A DNA stretch of 64,000 nt from Planomicrobium stackebrandtii (GTDB taxonomy: Bacteria; Bacillota; Bacilli; Bacillales_A; Planococcaceae). A model generated the notes under the pieces. That model made no database searches and was not told the DNA's origin. It was given only the letters and a program-made list of their open reading frames with translations. The DNA lies in the NCBI RefSeq assembly GCF_030814955.1, contig NZ_JAUSWB010000003.1, positions 248,001-312,000 of the forward strand, read 5' to 3'. Shown here piece by piece: positions 51,642-61,210 of this stretch. The position numbers and the translations under genes are program-made. Each line of letters begins with the position of its first letter. The first letter of the stretch is position 1.

Positions 51642-52379
51642 TTACAGTATGAGCTGTAGCAGCACAGTGATTAAAACGAGCCCTGCAACAAAAGAAGGAA
51701 AGCTGCTGTTTTTCTCGACTGGCAGTTCATCATTTAGAATATTGAGGATAATGCCCCCTGTGAGAAAAGCAGAAAAGAAGGCGATATTCAATTCGGATGT
51801 GTCTGTTAAATTGTAGAGGAGCCATCCAACAAACACTGCAGCAGCTAATATCCAACGTCCAATATTGGTATACAGTTCTTCGTGCGTCAAATGAAGCATC
51901 CGATTATTGGCGATAAAATGAAAAGAAAAGACAATAAAGTAAATAAGGTAGTCCGCAAAATTATCCCCGCTCAAATCGACCAGCAAATATCCAATGAGTA
52001 TGTTGTATAACGAGAAAGAAACAATTTCGAGAGCGAATACGGGTTTGCTTGGCCGGGTAATTTCGTTTTCTCGTTCATTTTTTGCTTGAGATTTTGCGTT
52101 TAATTGGCTGATGCCGTAAAAAAAAGCGATCCCAGCAAGCGTTGCCAAGTAGGTAACATAGTCAAGGCTCTCCAGCCAGGCGGGCAAATGTGCTTCTTCT
52201 GCGACTTCCTGATAATGCGTCAACTCAGGAACTAAGTGCAGGAAAACGTAAGCGATGGATCCGCCAGAGACAAATGACATCAATCTGTCTTTCGGTTTTC
52301 TATCCAGAAATTTAATGTAATTCGTAAAGAGATGGATCAGCATGAATCCGATGATAAACGCCAAACTTAAGTAGAACAT
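51642..52379 (-). CDS. Multi-pass membrane protein, possibly ZIP-like
   Basis: A 245-residue protein with about seven or eight helices. FVSGGSIAYVFLHLVPEL and FHFIANNRMLHLTHEEL carry His and Glu within helices, as in ZIP metal transporters, but the usual ZIP motifs are not complete. The ATG at 52379 follows GGGAGG; an upstream in-frame ATG (52397) precedes that site. It is divergent from nhaP and separate from sqdB. Unassigned. Confidence 0.6.
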   Translation of the reverse strand: MFYLSLAFIIGFMLIHLFTNYIKFLDRKPKDRLMSFVSGGSIAYVFLHLVPELTHYQEVAEEAHLPAWLESLDYVTYLATLAGIAFFYGISQLNAKSQAKNERENEITRPSKPVFALEIVSFSLYNILIGYLLVDLSGDNFADYLIYFIVFSFHFIANNRMLHLTHEELYTNIGRWILAAAVFVGWLLYNLTDTSELNIAFFSAFLTGGIILNILNDELPVEKNSSFPSFVAGLVLITVLLQLIL

Positions 52380-52534
52380 TTCGCTACCTCCCAACATTAG
52401 TTAAAAGGAGTATACCCGAATTTCAATTCTTTAATAAAAGAAATGATAAAAAGCGACTCTAAAAGCGGATTGTGGGTATACATAAATGACTTGCATGAAG
52501 TTGACTGAAGCTTAGCGCAGAATGGAGAACAGCT

Positions 52535-54568
52535 ATGGACTTGTTGCTTACGATTTTTCTATTATTGATCTGTTTATTGATTTCGAATGTAGTAAGCCAT
52601 TACGTCCCTTTTATACCGACGGCTTTGATCCAAGTCGCACTCGGCATTATTCTGGTTTTGGTTTACCAGGATATCTCCTTTGATATTGAAACTGAATGGT
52701 TTTTGCTGCTGTTCATCGCTCCGCTGCTGTTTAATGACGGCAGCCATTTTCCGCGGGAAGAACTATGGCGGATGAAAGGCCCCATTTTGGGCAATGCCAT
52801 CATTTTAGTGCTGTTGACCACTGTAGTGGGCGGTTATTTTATCCACTGGCTGATTGATGAAATTCCTCTGGCAGCCGCCTTTGCATTAGCAGCCATCCTA
52901 TCGCCGACAGACCCGGTTGCGGTCAACGGCATCGCACAGCGTATCCGGATTCCGCAGAAAGTGTTAAGCCTGGTGAGAGGCGAATCGCTGATTAATGATG
53001 CATCCGGTCTTGTGGCATTCAACTATGCCGTGGCTGCTGTTGTAACCGGATATTTTTCGCTGTCAGAGGCAGTATGGGATTTTTCCTATAAATTTGTAGC
53101 TGGTGGACTGTTAGGTCTGACATTGGGCTTATTGATTATTGGCATACGACTGGTCCTAAGGAAGCAAGGCATCAACGATGTAACATTTCATACCTTATTG
53201 CAAATAATGACCCCGTTTTTGATCTTTATCGTGACGGAAGATATTCTTCATGCCTCCGGAGTTATTGCAGTAGTCGTAGCGGGAATTGTGCATTCTTTAG
53301 TGCGGGAACAGACGGAAACGCTCATTGCCGAAGAGCAGGTAGTAACCGAAAACATTTGGACGATTATCCTTTTCATCCTGAACGGGATTGTTTTCCTGCT
53401 GCTTGGTTTGAATATCCCGACTTCAATGAGCGGGGTGCTGGAAAATCCGAATACCAGCTTGTTGCTGATCGTTTCCTATGTGGCGGCAATTGGCTTGATG
53501 ATTTTAGGAATCCGCTTTATCTGGGCGTATTTGTTCTCCATATATGAGTACCGCTTTGGCAAAATGGAGGAGTCGGCCAAGCCGAGCTTGAAGCTGACGC
53601 TTTACGTCAGCTTAACGGGGGTCCGTGGGACGGTTACAATGGTCGGGGTCTTGTCGCTGCCGTTTCTTCTGGATAATGGAGAAGATTTTCCGAACCGTTC
53701 ACTCATCCTCTTTTTAGCCGCGGGAACGATTCTCTTTACATTAATAGTGGCAACGATTTTTCTCCCGATGCTCAGCAGAGGGCAAATGTCGGATGGCGAA
53801 CACGAAGTGAAAATGGATTTGGAAGAAGCACGAAGACGAATTTTGCTGGCCTCAATCAAAAAAATTAAGGCTGAAATTACAGAAGAAAACGAAGCCGCTG
53901 CCTATGAATTGATGGAAGAATACAAATTGCGTTTCCAGCAAATTCAGCCGGAAGAAGATGCAGCGGCGCAAGCAAATAAAAAGTACCAGCGCAAAATGCG
54001 GGAAGTCCGCTTAAAGGCATTGCGTTTGGAACGCAGATATATTCAGGAACTTCGCCGCAAAAAGGAAATGAACCATGAAGTATACGAGGCATTTGAAAAA
54101 TCCTTGGATCGCCGGGAAGAAGTAATCGCCAATAATGCGCGTTCAACCATGCTTTATTTACAAGGAAAACTGATCCGGGCATGGAGGCGTTTCAGAGGGG
54201 AAAACCTCAAAGAAGAAGAAACACGCCTCGTGGAATTTCAAGAAGGGCGCCAAATCCAATTGCAGGCTTTGCAGGCGGCCCTAACAGGACTTGAAGAATA
54301 TGCTGGGAACTACGAACCGAAAAAAATCATTGAAGCGGTCCTGTCGGATTATAAGCAAATGATCAGCCGATTGAAAAAGCCGGAAAACTTGTATGACGAA
54401 AAGTACGAACTGCAAAAAGAAGAGTTGCGTGTCATTGTCATGGATATGGGACGATCTGAAATTTATAAAATGTATGTGGCAGGGGATATTACAAGGGAAC
54501 AGGCCAGAGAGTTAAGGCGATATATTCATTACATTGAAAGTGTCACCCTGCACGAAACAGGTGAGTAG
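52535..54568 (+). CDS. Na+/H+ antiporter, NhaP/CPA1 type
   Basis: A 677-residue protein. About 12 membrane helices (1-410) carry the CPA1 ion-binding motif AAILSPTDPVAVNGIAQR and LVRGESLINDASGLVAFN. A long charged cytosolic tail (about 425-677) with coiled-coil stretches and many Lys/Arg/Glu (YQRKMREVRLKALRLERRY) follows, typical of Bacillales NhaP/YjbQ-like forms and probably regulatory. It expels Na+ in exchange for H+. The ATG at 52535 follows GGAG. Confidence 0.88.
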   Translation: MDLLLTIFLLLICLLISNVVSHYVPFIPTALIQVALGIILVLVYQDISFDIETEWFLLLFIAPLLFNDGSHFPREELWRMKGPILGNAIILVLLTTVVGGYFIHWLIDEIPLAAAFALAAILSPTDPVAVNGIAQRIRIPQKVLSLVRGESLINDASGLVAFNYAVAAVVTGYFSLSEAVWDFSYKFVAGGLLGLTLGLLIIGIRLVLRKQGINDVTFHTLLQIMTPFLIFIVTEDILHASGVIAVVVAGIVHSLVREQTETLIAEEQVVTENIWTIILFILNGIVFLLLGLNIPTSMSGVLENPNTSLLLIVSYVAAIGLMILGIRFIWAYLFSIYEYRFGKMEESAKPSLKLTLYVSLTGVRGTVTMVGVLSLPFLLDNGEDFPNRSLILFLAAGTILFTLIVATIFLPMLSRGQMSDGEHEVKMDLEEARRRILLASIKKIKAEITEENEAAAYELMEEYKLRFQQIQPEEDAAAQANKKYQRKMREVRLKALRLERRYIQELRRKKEMNHEVYEAFEKSLDRREEVIANNARSTMLYLQGKLIRAWRRFRGENLKEEETRLVEFQEGRQIQLQALQAALTGLEEYAGNYEPKKIIEAVLSDYKQMISRLKKPENLYDEKYELQKEELRVIVMDMGRSEIYKMYVAGDITREQARELRRYIHYIESVTLHETGE

Positions 54569-54597
54569 ACCGGGTCCATTCAAAACTAATACTATTG

Positions 54598-54648
54598 CCC
54601 AAACAGCGGAAAAGACTCTTCTAAGTTGGAGTTCTTTTTCGCTGTTTC
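54598..54648. terminator. Bidirectional terminator between nhaP and the YfhO gene
   Basis: A long, bulged stem (AAACAGCG..AAAAGACTC pairing with GAGTTC..CGCTGTTT) overlapping the 3' end of the YfhO gene. Confidence 0.65.
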
Positions 54649-57380
54649 TGTAAGTAAACAAAAGCCAGGATCAAAGAGGCGATGGAAATGGCCAATGAAC
54701 TATAAAAATACGGGGGGCGATAGGCCAGTTCAATGTGATTGTTTCCAGAATCGGCAGGCAGTGCAATAAAAGCATAATTAGCTTCCAATACTTCGACAGT
54801 TTCGCCATTCACTTTTGCACGCCAACCAATTTCATAGGGAATGGGCAAGACCAAAAAGCGGGCATTTTCTACGTTCTCGTACGAGGCTTCAAGTCTGCTG
54901 CCGCTCCAACGGAAATTGGAACTGTGGTCTGTTTCGGCTGCTTCTGCAGCCAGCACCTGATAGTTTTCCCTGTAAACTTCCAGTTCGGTTAATTTGTAGC
55001 GGCCTGTGGGCACACGGATGCGAATGAGATCTTCAGCTGGCACGCGGATAGTTAAATCATCTACAAAGGTTTTATAGACAGACAGGTTGGATTTCCGGGA
55101 AGTTTCGTACCCATTCACGGTTAAAGGGTAAAGGCCATCCGGTGATTCTTTTACTAGATGAAAAGAAATATACAGATCTTCTTCAGTGGAAAAAGTGTTA
55201 TTCATCAATAGGTCGAGCCCTCCGGAATCTCCCGTGACCGTCAATGTTCCGTCTTCAAAGTCTGACTGCTCCGTGCGGATGCTATACGGCAGTGGGGAAG
55301 ATTCAGATGGCAGAGGCGAAGCAGTTTCAGGGTTTTTCAGAACAACACCTGACAGCATGGCGTGTTCCCGCCGCAGCACCGATTCTCCTGCAAGGGAGTC
55401 TTCGCTGTATACAGCAGAAGCGCCGCGGATAAATGGCAGCGGGTGCTGATTTTTGAAAACCGAGTAGTTGGCAGAGCTCACAAAATGGACAAATCCTGCG
55501 GGTACATTTGGATCGCCTTTTAATGAAATTATATAATTGGTTCGCAGCAGGCTATGTAAATTTGTCCGGTTGCCAAGTGTCGCATAGCGGCTGACGCTTT
55601 CACGGCCCATATCAATTTCCAAATCATAGAGGTAGAACTCGAGTATTTCTTTGTTCAATATGCTGGAGTATGCACTTACTCCCGGGAAATCCTGTACGAG
55701 GGGGGTGTTGTTGCGGATGCTTTCCATCCATTCAATGCGGTAAAAGGGATCTTCTTCCTCGAGATGGATGGAATCGAGGAGCCCATTAATTTCCGGGTCA
55801 TCGTAATCTGACCCCGTAATAAATTCCTCGGTCACCAGTTGGGTGTTTCCACTTGTTACGAGCAGTACGTATTGAAATCCGTTAACTGAAAAAATCAGGG
55901 TGAGGACGATGAATACGGCTGCGATAGCTTCCTGTGAACGGTCACGGACAGCTCTGACAAGCAGGATGGCGGTAAACAATACTGTCCCTACAATCGAAAG
56001 AAATAATGGAGTTTGAACGGTGGCGCCTTCAACGATCAAAGCGAGCACAAGCTGAATCCCGCTGGCCAGTACTCCAACAAGCAGCAGTCCGATTGCCAGA
56101 GCCTCACCAATTTTCGACTCTTTTTGTACGGCTACGACGTACAAAATATAAATGATCAATGCAGTGCTGAAGAAAAGCAAGAGAAGATGTTTCGGAACAC
56201 CGATAGCCGGATCGATAAAGGAAAAGGCGGCATAAGCCAACAATGCAAGAGCGCCAGCAGGAATAAGGCGGGTGATTTTGAGTTTTGGCAAGCTGTTGAA
56301 TCCCGCAGCAACTGCGCCGCCAGCCGCAAATGAAATAAAGTATTCCCAGCGATTTTGAGGAGCTGAAAATCCGTTGAAAACACTGGCGATTTTAGGGCTG
56401 TAATGAAGGACAATCCCCAATAGGACTAGCAAGGAAAAAAACTGGAATAACCGGTTGCGATAGAGCGGGAAAACGAATAGCAGGATGACGAATACGGCCG
56501 GCAGGACAATAAAACTGCTGGTAAACAGGACATTGTCCAACCAGGAAAGCCAAGGAGATACATGCTGGTAAGCTGGTCGATGGTTGTTCATGAAGGCATA
56601 GACCGCTGGGATAAAAGCAACAGCGCTTATTCCGGCACCGATGAAACCACTGATGATAAACTTTCGTATTGCGGACCATCTTGGTGTTTCATTTTGAGAT
56701 AAGGGCAGATAGAGCCGTAGGAGAATATAAATAGAAGTGAGCAGGAAATTGATGTAGGCAAAATAGAAGTTGTCGATCATCGAGACTGCAACTGCAAACA
56801 AGAACCAGGCGGAGCGGTTTTCGCGGAACACTTTTTCAACTCCAAGGACAAGAAGCGGCAGCCATAAATAGGCATCCGCAAAAAATTCCCAATACACAGC
56901 ATGGCGGAAATACATGCCTGAAAGACCGTATACGGAAGCACCTAGCAAGGCCGCAACAGGTTTGAAATCGAAATAACGAAAAACATGATAGGCGATAAAA
57001 AGTACGAAAGCCAACCGGATAATATTGATGAAAATCGCAGCGCGAGCCCAGAACAATGGATCTGGCTCAGAAATCAGTTGAATCGATTCGAGCCAAAAGA
57101 CAACTGCAGTCGTCATAATAAAGACAATGGAAGTAGAAAAATAATAAGACAATTCACTGTAAACGCCGCTGCCTAAGCCAAAAAAAGCGGAATAGAAAAA
57201 TTCTCCTTCGGTGTAATGCCTATAAAGAAGCGTCTTAAATGGCAGTATTTGCGATAAGCCGTCATTTGGTCCAACCATGAATCGGTTATTTGACCATTCC
57301 CTTAAATAAATGGCATGTGCACAAGTACTCAGCAACAGAAAAAAAACAAATAGCTTCCAGGTGGAAAAAAACTTTCTCAT
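54621..57380 (-). CDS. YfhO family membrane protein (GT-C type)
   Basis: A 919-residue protein with a single N-terminal helix, about 12 further helices (to about residue 520), a large extracellular beta-rich domain (about 520-885) and a last helix before a basic tail. N-terminal WSNNRFMVGPNDGLSQILPF with its acidic pair, and GVYSELSYYF, match the YfhO family, which uses lipid-linked sugars and in Bacillus subtilis is needed to glycosylate lipoteichoic acid together with the flippase-side enzyme CsbB. With LtaS-like and GtrA genes in the same window a role in glycosylating envelope polymers is plausible. The ATG at 57380 has a weak ribosome site. Confidence 0.82.
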   Translation of the reverse strand: MRKFFSTWKLFVFFLLLSTCAHAIYLREWSNNRFMVGPNDGLSQILPFKTLLYRHYTEGEFFYSAFFGLGSGVYSELSYYFSTSIVFIMTTAVVFWLESIQLISEPDPLFWARAAIFINIIRLAFVLFIAYHVFRYFDFKPVAALLGASVYGLSGMYFRHAVYWEFFADAYLWLPLLVLGVEKVFRENRSAWFLFAVAVSMIDNFYFAYINFLLTSIYILLRLYLPLSQNETPRWSAIRKFIISGFIGAGISAVAFIPAVYAFMNNHRPAYQHVSPWLSWLDNVLFTSSFIVLPAVFVILLFVFPLYRNRLFQFFSLLVLLGIVLHYSPKIASVFNGFSAPQNRWEYFISFAAGGAVAAGFNSLPKLKITRLIPAGALALLAYAAFSFIDPAIGVPKHLLLLFFSTALIIYILYVVAVQKESKIGEALAIGLLLVGVLASGIQLVLALIVEGATVQTPLFLSIVGTVLFTAILLVRAVRDRSQEAIAAVFIVLTLIFSVNGFQYVLLVTSGNTQLVTEEFITGSDYDDPEINGLLDSIHLEEEDPFYRIEWMESIRNNTPLVQDFPGVSAYSSILNKEILEFYLYDLEIDMGRESVSRYATLGNRTNLHSLLRTNYIISLKGDPNVPAGFVHFVSSANYSVFKNQHPLPFIRGASAVYSEDSLAGESVLRREHAMLSGVVLKNPETASPLPSESSPLPYSIRTEQSDFEDGTLTVTGDSGGLDLLMNNTFSTEEDLYISFHLVKESPDGLYPLTVNGYETSRKSNLSVYKTFVDDLTIRVPAEDLIRIRVPTGRYKLTELEVYRENYQVLAAEAAETDHSSNFRWSGSRLEASYENVENARFLVLPIPYEIGWRAKVNGETVEVLEANYAFIALPADSGNNHIELAYRPPYFYSSLAISIASLILAFVYLQKQRKRTPT

Positions 57381-57524
57381 AAGACACCGCCTTTGCTATG
57401 GGGATGATCAAATTCTCAGTTTCAGGAACAGCTGGATGGTTTTTATCAATTTTACCTTTTTCAGAAAGGGATTTGTACTTTTATGTTGAATCTTTATTAA
57501 TAATATGCGAAGGAGGAATGTATA

Positions 57525-58004
57525 ATGATCAATCGTTTTCTACAGAACGGGCTTCAAGGGAAGTATGCACATTACCAGACGGACATGTTGTTTAATGGCC
57601 TGAACTGGGAGATGGCGGGAGAAAGACCGGAAGGCAGCCATCATTCAGTATGGGAGCTCTTGTTTCATATGAATTACTGGCAGGATTTCATATTAGCAGA
57701 ACTGCAGGAAGAAAATCCGGAAAGTCCGAAAGATCCATCAGATTCCTGGCCGGGTTCCCCATTTCCTTCCAGTGAAAAAGAATATACGGAAATGGTCACC
57801 CAGTTCTTGAAAGGCTTGGGACGAGCAACGCAGCAAGCTTCAAAAGATTCATTAGAGGAAAGCCTGGGTGGAAGAAAAAGAACGCCTGCAGATATGCTGA
57901 TGGTACTCATCAACCACAACAGCTACCATGCCGGACAAGTTGTATATGCCCGCCGGCTGATTGGTGCCTGGCCACCTCCAGATGGCGATGAAAGCGATGA
58001 ATAA
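57525..58004 (+). CDS. DinB-family protein
   Basis: A 159-residue four-helix protein of the DinB/YfiT fold. The likely metal-binding His residues are in GSHHSVWELLFHMNYWQDF and LINHNSYHAGQVVYARR. In Gram-positives these are thiol-dependent (bacillithiol) transferases or metal hydrolases of unknown substrate. The ATG at 57525 follows AAGGAGG. It is monocistronic. Confidence 0.83.
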   Translation: MINRFLQNGLQGKYAHYQTDMLFNGLNWEMAGERPEGSHHSVWELLFHMNYWQDFILAELQEENPESPKDPSDSWPGSPFPSSEKEYTEMVTQFLKGLGRATQQASKDSLEESLGGRKRTPADMLMVLINHNSYHAGQVVYARRLIGAWPPPDGDESDE

Positions 58005-58012
58005 CTCAAATA

Positions 58013-58047
58013 AAAAATCAGCACCGGTTTTTCCGGTGCTGATTTTT
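58013..58047. terminator. Bidirectional terminator
   Basis: A 15-bp perfect stem AAAAATCAGCACCGG/CCGGTGCTGATTTTT between the convergent dinB-like and deacetylase genes. Confidence 0.9.
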
Positions 58048-58666
58048 ACTGTTCATTAGGCAATACAGAAAAGCTATATCCCTGTTCTTTGATGGCTGTG
58101 ATCAGTTGAGGGAGTATGGCAACAGTCTGCTCTAACTCATGGAGCAGGATAATGGCGCCATCCTCGAGATTTTCTGTGACATACCGAATGATTTGACTGG
58201 GATCGTCTTTCAGTTCCCAGTCCATTGAAGCGATGCGCCACATGACGGTCGTTAAGCCAAGTATCTTAGCTGCTCTTAAGGTATCGCTGTTAAAGCGCCC
58301 ATATGGAGGGCGGAAAAAGGCAACTGGCATACCCGTTGTTTTTTCGATATGCGCCAGGCTATTTTGTATATCCTGATGCTGTTCCTCGTAGGACAGCTGA
58401 ACCAGGTTGCGGTGCTTTCTTGAATGCGTGCCAATAATATGGCCTTCATCAAGCACCCGTTGCCATGGCCGTGACGGATACAGCAGACGGGATTGCCAAA
58501 AGAACATGGCCGGCACATCGTATTGTTTCAGGATATCCAGTATTTGCGGCAGGACTTTGCTTGGCCCGTCATCAAAACTGAGGATGACGGATTTATTGCT
58601 TTGTGCTCCATTGACAGTAACGATTTGAGGATGAGTAGAGTCGTACACGACCCTGGATTGATCCAC
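58046..58666 (-). CDS. Polysaccharide deacetylase (NodB domain), start uncertain
   Basis: A 206-residue NodB-fold enzyme. Motif 1 is LSFDDGPSKVLPQIL, motif 2 GTHSRKHRNL, motif 3 FFRPPYGRFN, motif 4 MWRIASMDWE and motif 5 IILLHE. It would remove N-acetyl groups from peptidoglycan or another glycan, yet shows no signal peptide or membrane anchor. The GTG at 58666 has no ribosome site. The only good one (AAAGGAG) serves an ATG at 58687 that is in frame but runs into TGA at 58670-58672 after five codons. Either a nonsense mutation has removed a short N-terminus or a mini-ORF is coupled to the GTG. It follows phnC by 22 bases and may be cotranscribed. Confidence 0.75.
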   Translation of the reverse strand: MDQSRVVYDSTHPQIVTVNGAQSNKSVILSFDDGPSKVLPQILDILKQYDVPAMFFWQSRLLYPSRPWQRVLDEGHIIGTHSRKHRNLVQLSYEEQHQDIQNSLAHIEKTTGMPVAFFRPPYGRFNSDTLRAAKILGLTTVMWRIASMDWELKDDPSQIIRYVTENLEDGAIILLHELEQTVAILPQLITAIKEQGYSFSVLPNEQ

Positions 58667-58708
58667 TGCTCATGGACTTTTAATCATGCAGATCATCTCC
58701 TTTCGCCG

Positions 58709-59479
58709 TTAGATTCCAGCGTCAAAAAAGGCAGTTTGCGGATCGGATGTATACGTTTCACGGTATTCAGCGTCTGTAAAACTTTCTGGTGGGCCATCAA
58801 AAATGAGCATGCCATCTTTCAAGGCCAAGATACGGGTGGCATAGCGTTTGGCCAATTCAATATCGTGGACATTGATAATGGTCAGCAAGTCCAACCGTTC
58901 ATGCATTTCTGTCAGCAAGGTGAAAATATGGTTGGAAGTGCCGGGATCGAGACTCGCAACTGGTTCATCCCCGAGCAAAACTTTCGGCTGCTGGGCAAGA
59001 GCACGGGCAATGCCGACACGCTGTTTTTGGCCGCCGCTCAGCTGTTCTACTTTCCGGTAGGCCATTTCCGATAAGCCGACATCGGCAATGACACGTTTTG
59101 CCAAAGCCAATTCATCGGCAGTAAACCAGCCGATCAAGTTCTTGAAAGAAGACCGGTAGCCGAACATGCCGGTCAGGACATTTTGCATAACACTCAGACG
59201 CGGCACCAGGCTGAAGTGCTGGAAGATCATTCCGGCTTCCCGGCGAACTTTCCGCAGTTTTTCTTCATTATGAGCGGCAATGTTTTGGCCGTCAAAAAGA
59301 ATTTCTCCATCGGTCGGTTTTTGCAGTCCGTTCAGACAGCGGATAAAAGTCGATTTTCCTGCACCGCTTTTCCCCAGTACACAGACAAAATCGCCTTTTT
59401 CAAGAGACAGGCTGATATCAGTCAATGCTTCTACTTTTGTATCCGGATAATGAACAGATAAATTTTTCACTTGAATCAT
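58709..59479 (-). CDS. phnC: Phosphonate-type ABC importer, ATP-binding protein
   Basis: A 256-residue ATPase of the PhnC type. It has Walker A VLGKSGAGKSTFIRCLNGL (about 34-52), Q loop MIFQHFSLVPRLSVMQNVL, signature LSGGQKQRVGIARAL, Walker B LLGDEPVASLD and switch INVHDIELAKRYATRI. It drives import together with the adjacent permease and binding protein. It is 12 bases after the permease gene. PhnC systems import phosphonates, phosphite or phosphate esters; the actual ligand is set by the binding protein. Confidence 0.88.
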   Translation of the reverse strand: MIQVKNLSVHYPDTKVEALTDISLSLEKGDFVCVLGKSGAGKSTFIRCLNGLQKPTDGEILFDGQNIAAHNEEKLRKVRREAGMIFQHFSLVPRLSVMQNVLTGMFGYRSSFKNLIGWFTADELALAKRVIADVGLSEMAYRKVEQLSGGQKQRVGIARALAQQPKVLLGDEPVASLDPGTSNHIFTLLTEMHERLDLLTIINVHDIELAKRYATRILALKDGMLIFDGPPESFTDAEYRETYTSDPQTAFFDAGI

Positions 59480-59491
59480 ATAGCCACTCCT

Positions 59492-60256
59492 TTAAATCAC
59501 GCGATTTCGAATGGTGCTGGCCAAAAAGTCGATGGCGATGACCATAATCATAATAATTAGGACGTCCAGCGAAACGGCAGAGTATTGAAAGGTTTTGAAA
59601 TCATTGAACAGGCGTTGCCCGATTCCGCCGCCTCCGATAAAGCCCAGAATGAGCGACGTACGGATAGCCACTTCAAAACGATAGAAAAACTGGGACAGGA
59701 CGTTCGGCCAAATTTGAGGAAGAATGCTGAACAGGTTTGCCAGCCATTTTTTTGCGCCAACGGCACGCATGGCTTCCTGAGGCCCAGGATCAGCCGCTTC
59801 AATCAATTCGGATACCAGTTTTCCAAAGACGCCAACATTATGGATCATGATGGCAATAACTGCCGGGAAAGGTCCAAGGCCCAGTGTAGTCAATAGAATA
59901 AGGCCGATAACAATTTCGGGAATAGAACGGACAAAACTGAGTGCCACACGCGTAAAATGGAAGAGTGACTTGGATGGCGCTGTGTTGCGCGCTGCAATAA
60001 AGCTAATCGGCAATGCAATCAACAAGCCAAATACGCTGCCGAGAAAAGCCATTGCCAAGGTCTCGAACGTATCTTCTACCATGCCGGGAAGCTGGGAAAA
60101 GTCCATCGGCCACCATTGAGACAGGAAGTCGATCATGTTGCGGAAGTCCCTAAACTTGGACAAGTCAAATTCCGTAATGCGCATGCTGAAATAAATCAGT
60201 ATTAAAATAATTATGAAGGTAATGAAATTGCTTTTTTTAAACCACAAGCTGATCAA
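59492..60256 (-). CDS. phnE: Phosphonate-type ABC importer, permease
   Basis: A 254-residue inner-membrane protein with about six helices. The EAA loop reads EAADPGPQEAMRAVGAKKW, and GGGGIGQRLF precedes the last helices, both typical of PhnE. It starts at a TTG (60256) two bases after the binding-protein stop, so it is translationally coupled. One permease gene is present, so it should be a homodimer. Confidence 0.87.
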   Translation of the reverse strand: MISLWFKKSNFITFIIILILIYFSMRITEFDLSKFRDFRNMIDFLSQWWPMDFSQLPGMVEDTFETLAMAFLGSVFGLLIALPISFIAARNTAPSKSLFHFTRVALSFVRSIPEIVIGLILLTTLGLGPFPAVIAIMIHNVGVFGKLVSELIEAADPGPQEAMRAVGAKKWLANLFSILPQIWPNVLSQFFYRFEVAIRTSLILGFIGGGGIGQRLFNDFKTFQYSAVSLDVLIIMIMVIAIDFLASTIRNRVI

Positions 60257-60258
60257 CT

Positions 60259-61161
60259 CTATTCTTCAATGATTCCTTGCTTTATAGCGGCTTGTTTGAT
60301 GCTTTCGTAATCTGCATTGTCAGCTTCTGTAAAGCCGGTAGCGCCAAATGCATCAAGTATTTCAGGATCTTCAATCGCTAAAAATGTTTCCCGCAGTTTT
60401 GCGACAGTTTCATCATCTGTACTTTCAAGCACAGCCCATGGGTACTGGAACAAAGGCTCTGACTCCCAAACAATTTTTAATTGGTCGCCGTCGATTTTCC
60501 CCGACTCCAATAACTGATTGTAAATGGCACTGTCAATGGCACCAGCATCTACTTGCTTGTTCTGTACAGCGAGTGCAGTTGCATCATGTGATCCGGTAAA
60601 GCGCACAGTTTCAAATTGATTTTCCTGTTCAGATTCGTATACTCCGCGGTCCTGCAATTCAATAGAGGGAATCAATGAACCGGAAGTGGAGTTGGGATCG
60701 CCAAATGCAAACTGGACTTCACCCGGATTTTCCAATAATTCATCTAAAGACGTCACAGGATTGTCAGTATGCGTGATGACATAGGCATTATAAAATGGTT
60801 CCCCGTCGACTAGCTGCGTGATGATTGCTTGCGCGTTGCTGTTTGCTTCTGCAATGACATACGTCAAAGGCCCAAGGTAAGCCATGTCAATCTGGTCGTA
60901 ATTCATAGATTCTACAACACCATTGTAATCGGGATACACTTCAATTTCGACTTCGCGATCTAATTCTTCACTTAGAAGAGCTTGCAGTTTATCCATAGCC
61001 GTTTGCATTTCACCCTCTGTTTGCGCGGGAATAACGCCGATTGTGAAAGGCTCTTCGTTTTCGGAAGCTGTTGAACTTCCATCTTCAGTTGATTCGTCTC
61101 CGCATGCTGCCAGGAATAATGCCAACATGGGTACAGAAACAGTTAAAATCCATTTTTTCAA
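60259..61161 (-). CDS. phnD: Phosphonate-type ABC importer, substrate-binding lipoprotein
   Basis: A 300-residue lipoprotein. The signal peptide MKKWILTVSVPMLALFLAAC ends at the lipidated Cys. The PhnD-like domain follows with FTIGVIPAQTEGEM, VEVYPDYNGVVESMNYDQIDMAYLGPLTY, FAFGDPNSTSGSLIPSIEL and RFTGSHDATALAVQNKQVDAGAID. The Ser/Thr-rich loop STSGS and the Tyr after MA are the positions that hold phosphonate or phosphite in known members. The start is TTG at 61161 (GAGGTG upstream). It is the first gene of the phnDEC set; hairpins at 61211-61266 separate it from selD. Confidence 0.87.
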   Translation of the reverse strand: MKKWILTVSVPMLALFLAACGDESTEDGSSTASENEEPFTIGVIPAQTEGEMQTAMDKLQALLSEELDREVEIEVYPDYNGVVESMNYDQIDMAYLGPLTYVIAEANSNAQAIITQLVDGEPFYNAYVITHTDNPVTSLDELLENPGEVQFAFGDPNSTSGSLIPSIELQDRGVYESEQENQFETVRFTGSHDATALAVQNKQVDAGAIDSAIYNQLLESGKIDGDQLKIVWESEPLFQYPWAVLESTDDETVAKLRETFLAIEDPEILDAFGATGFTEADNADYESIKQAAIKQGIIEE

Positions 61162-61210
61162 TACGAACACCTCTTTACACTTTGGTATGTAGCTAATAAC
61201 AGCAATAAAA

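Noticed and set aside
58660..58700. The deacetylase in-frame TGA as a second selenocysteine codon
   Set aside because: It lies five codons from a start at a non-catalytic site. The small hairpin after it (TGGA/TCCA) begins too close to the UGA for a bacterial SECIS, and NodB enzymes are not known selenoproteins.
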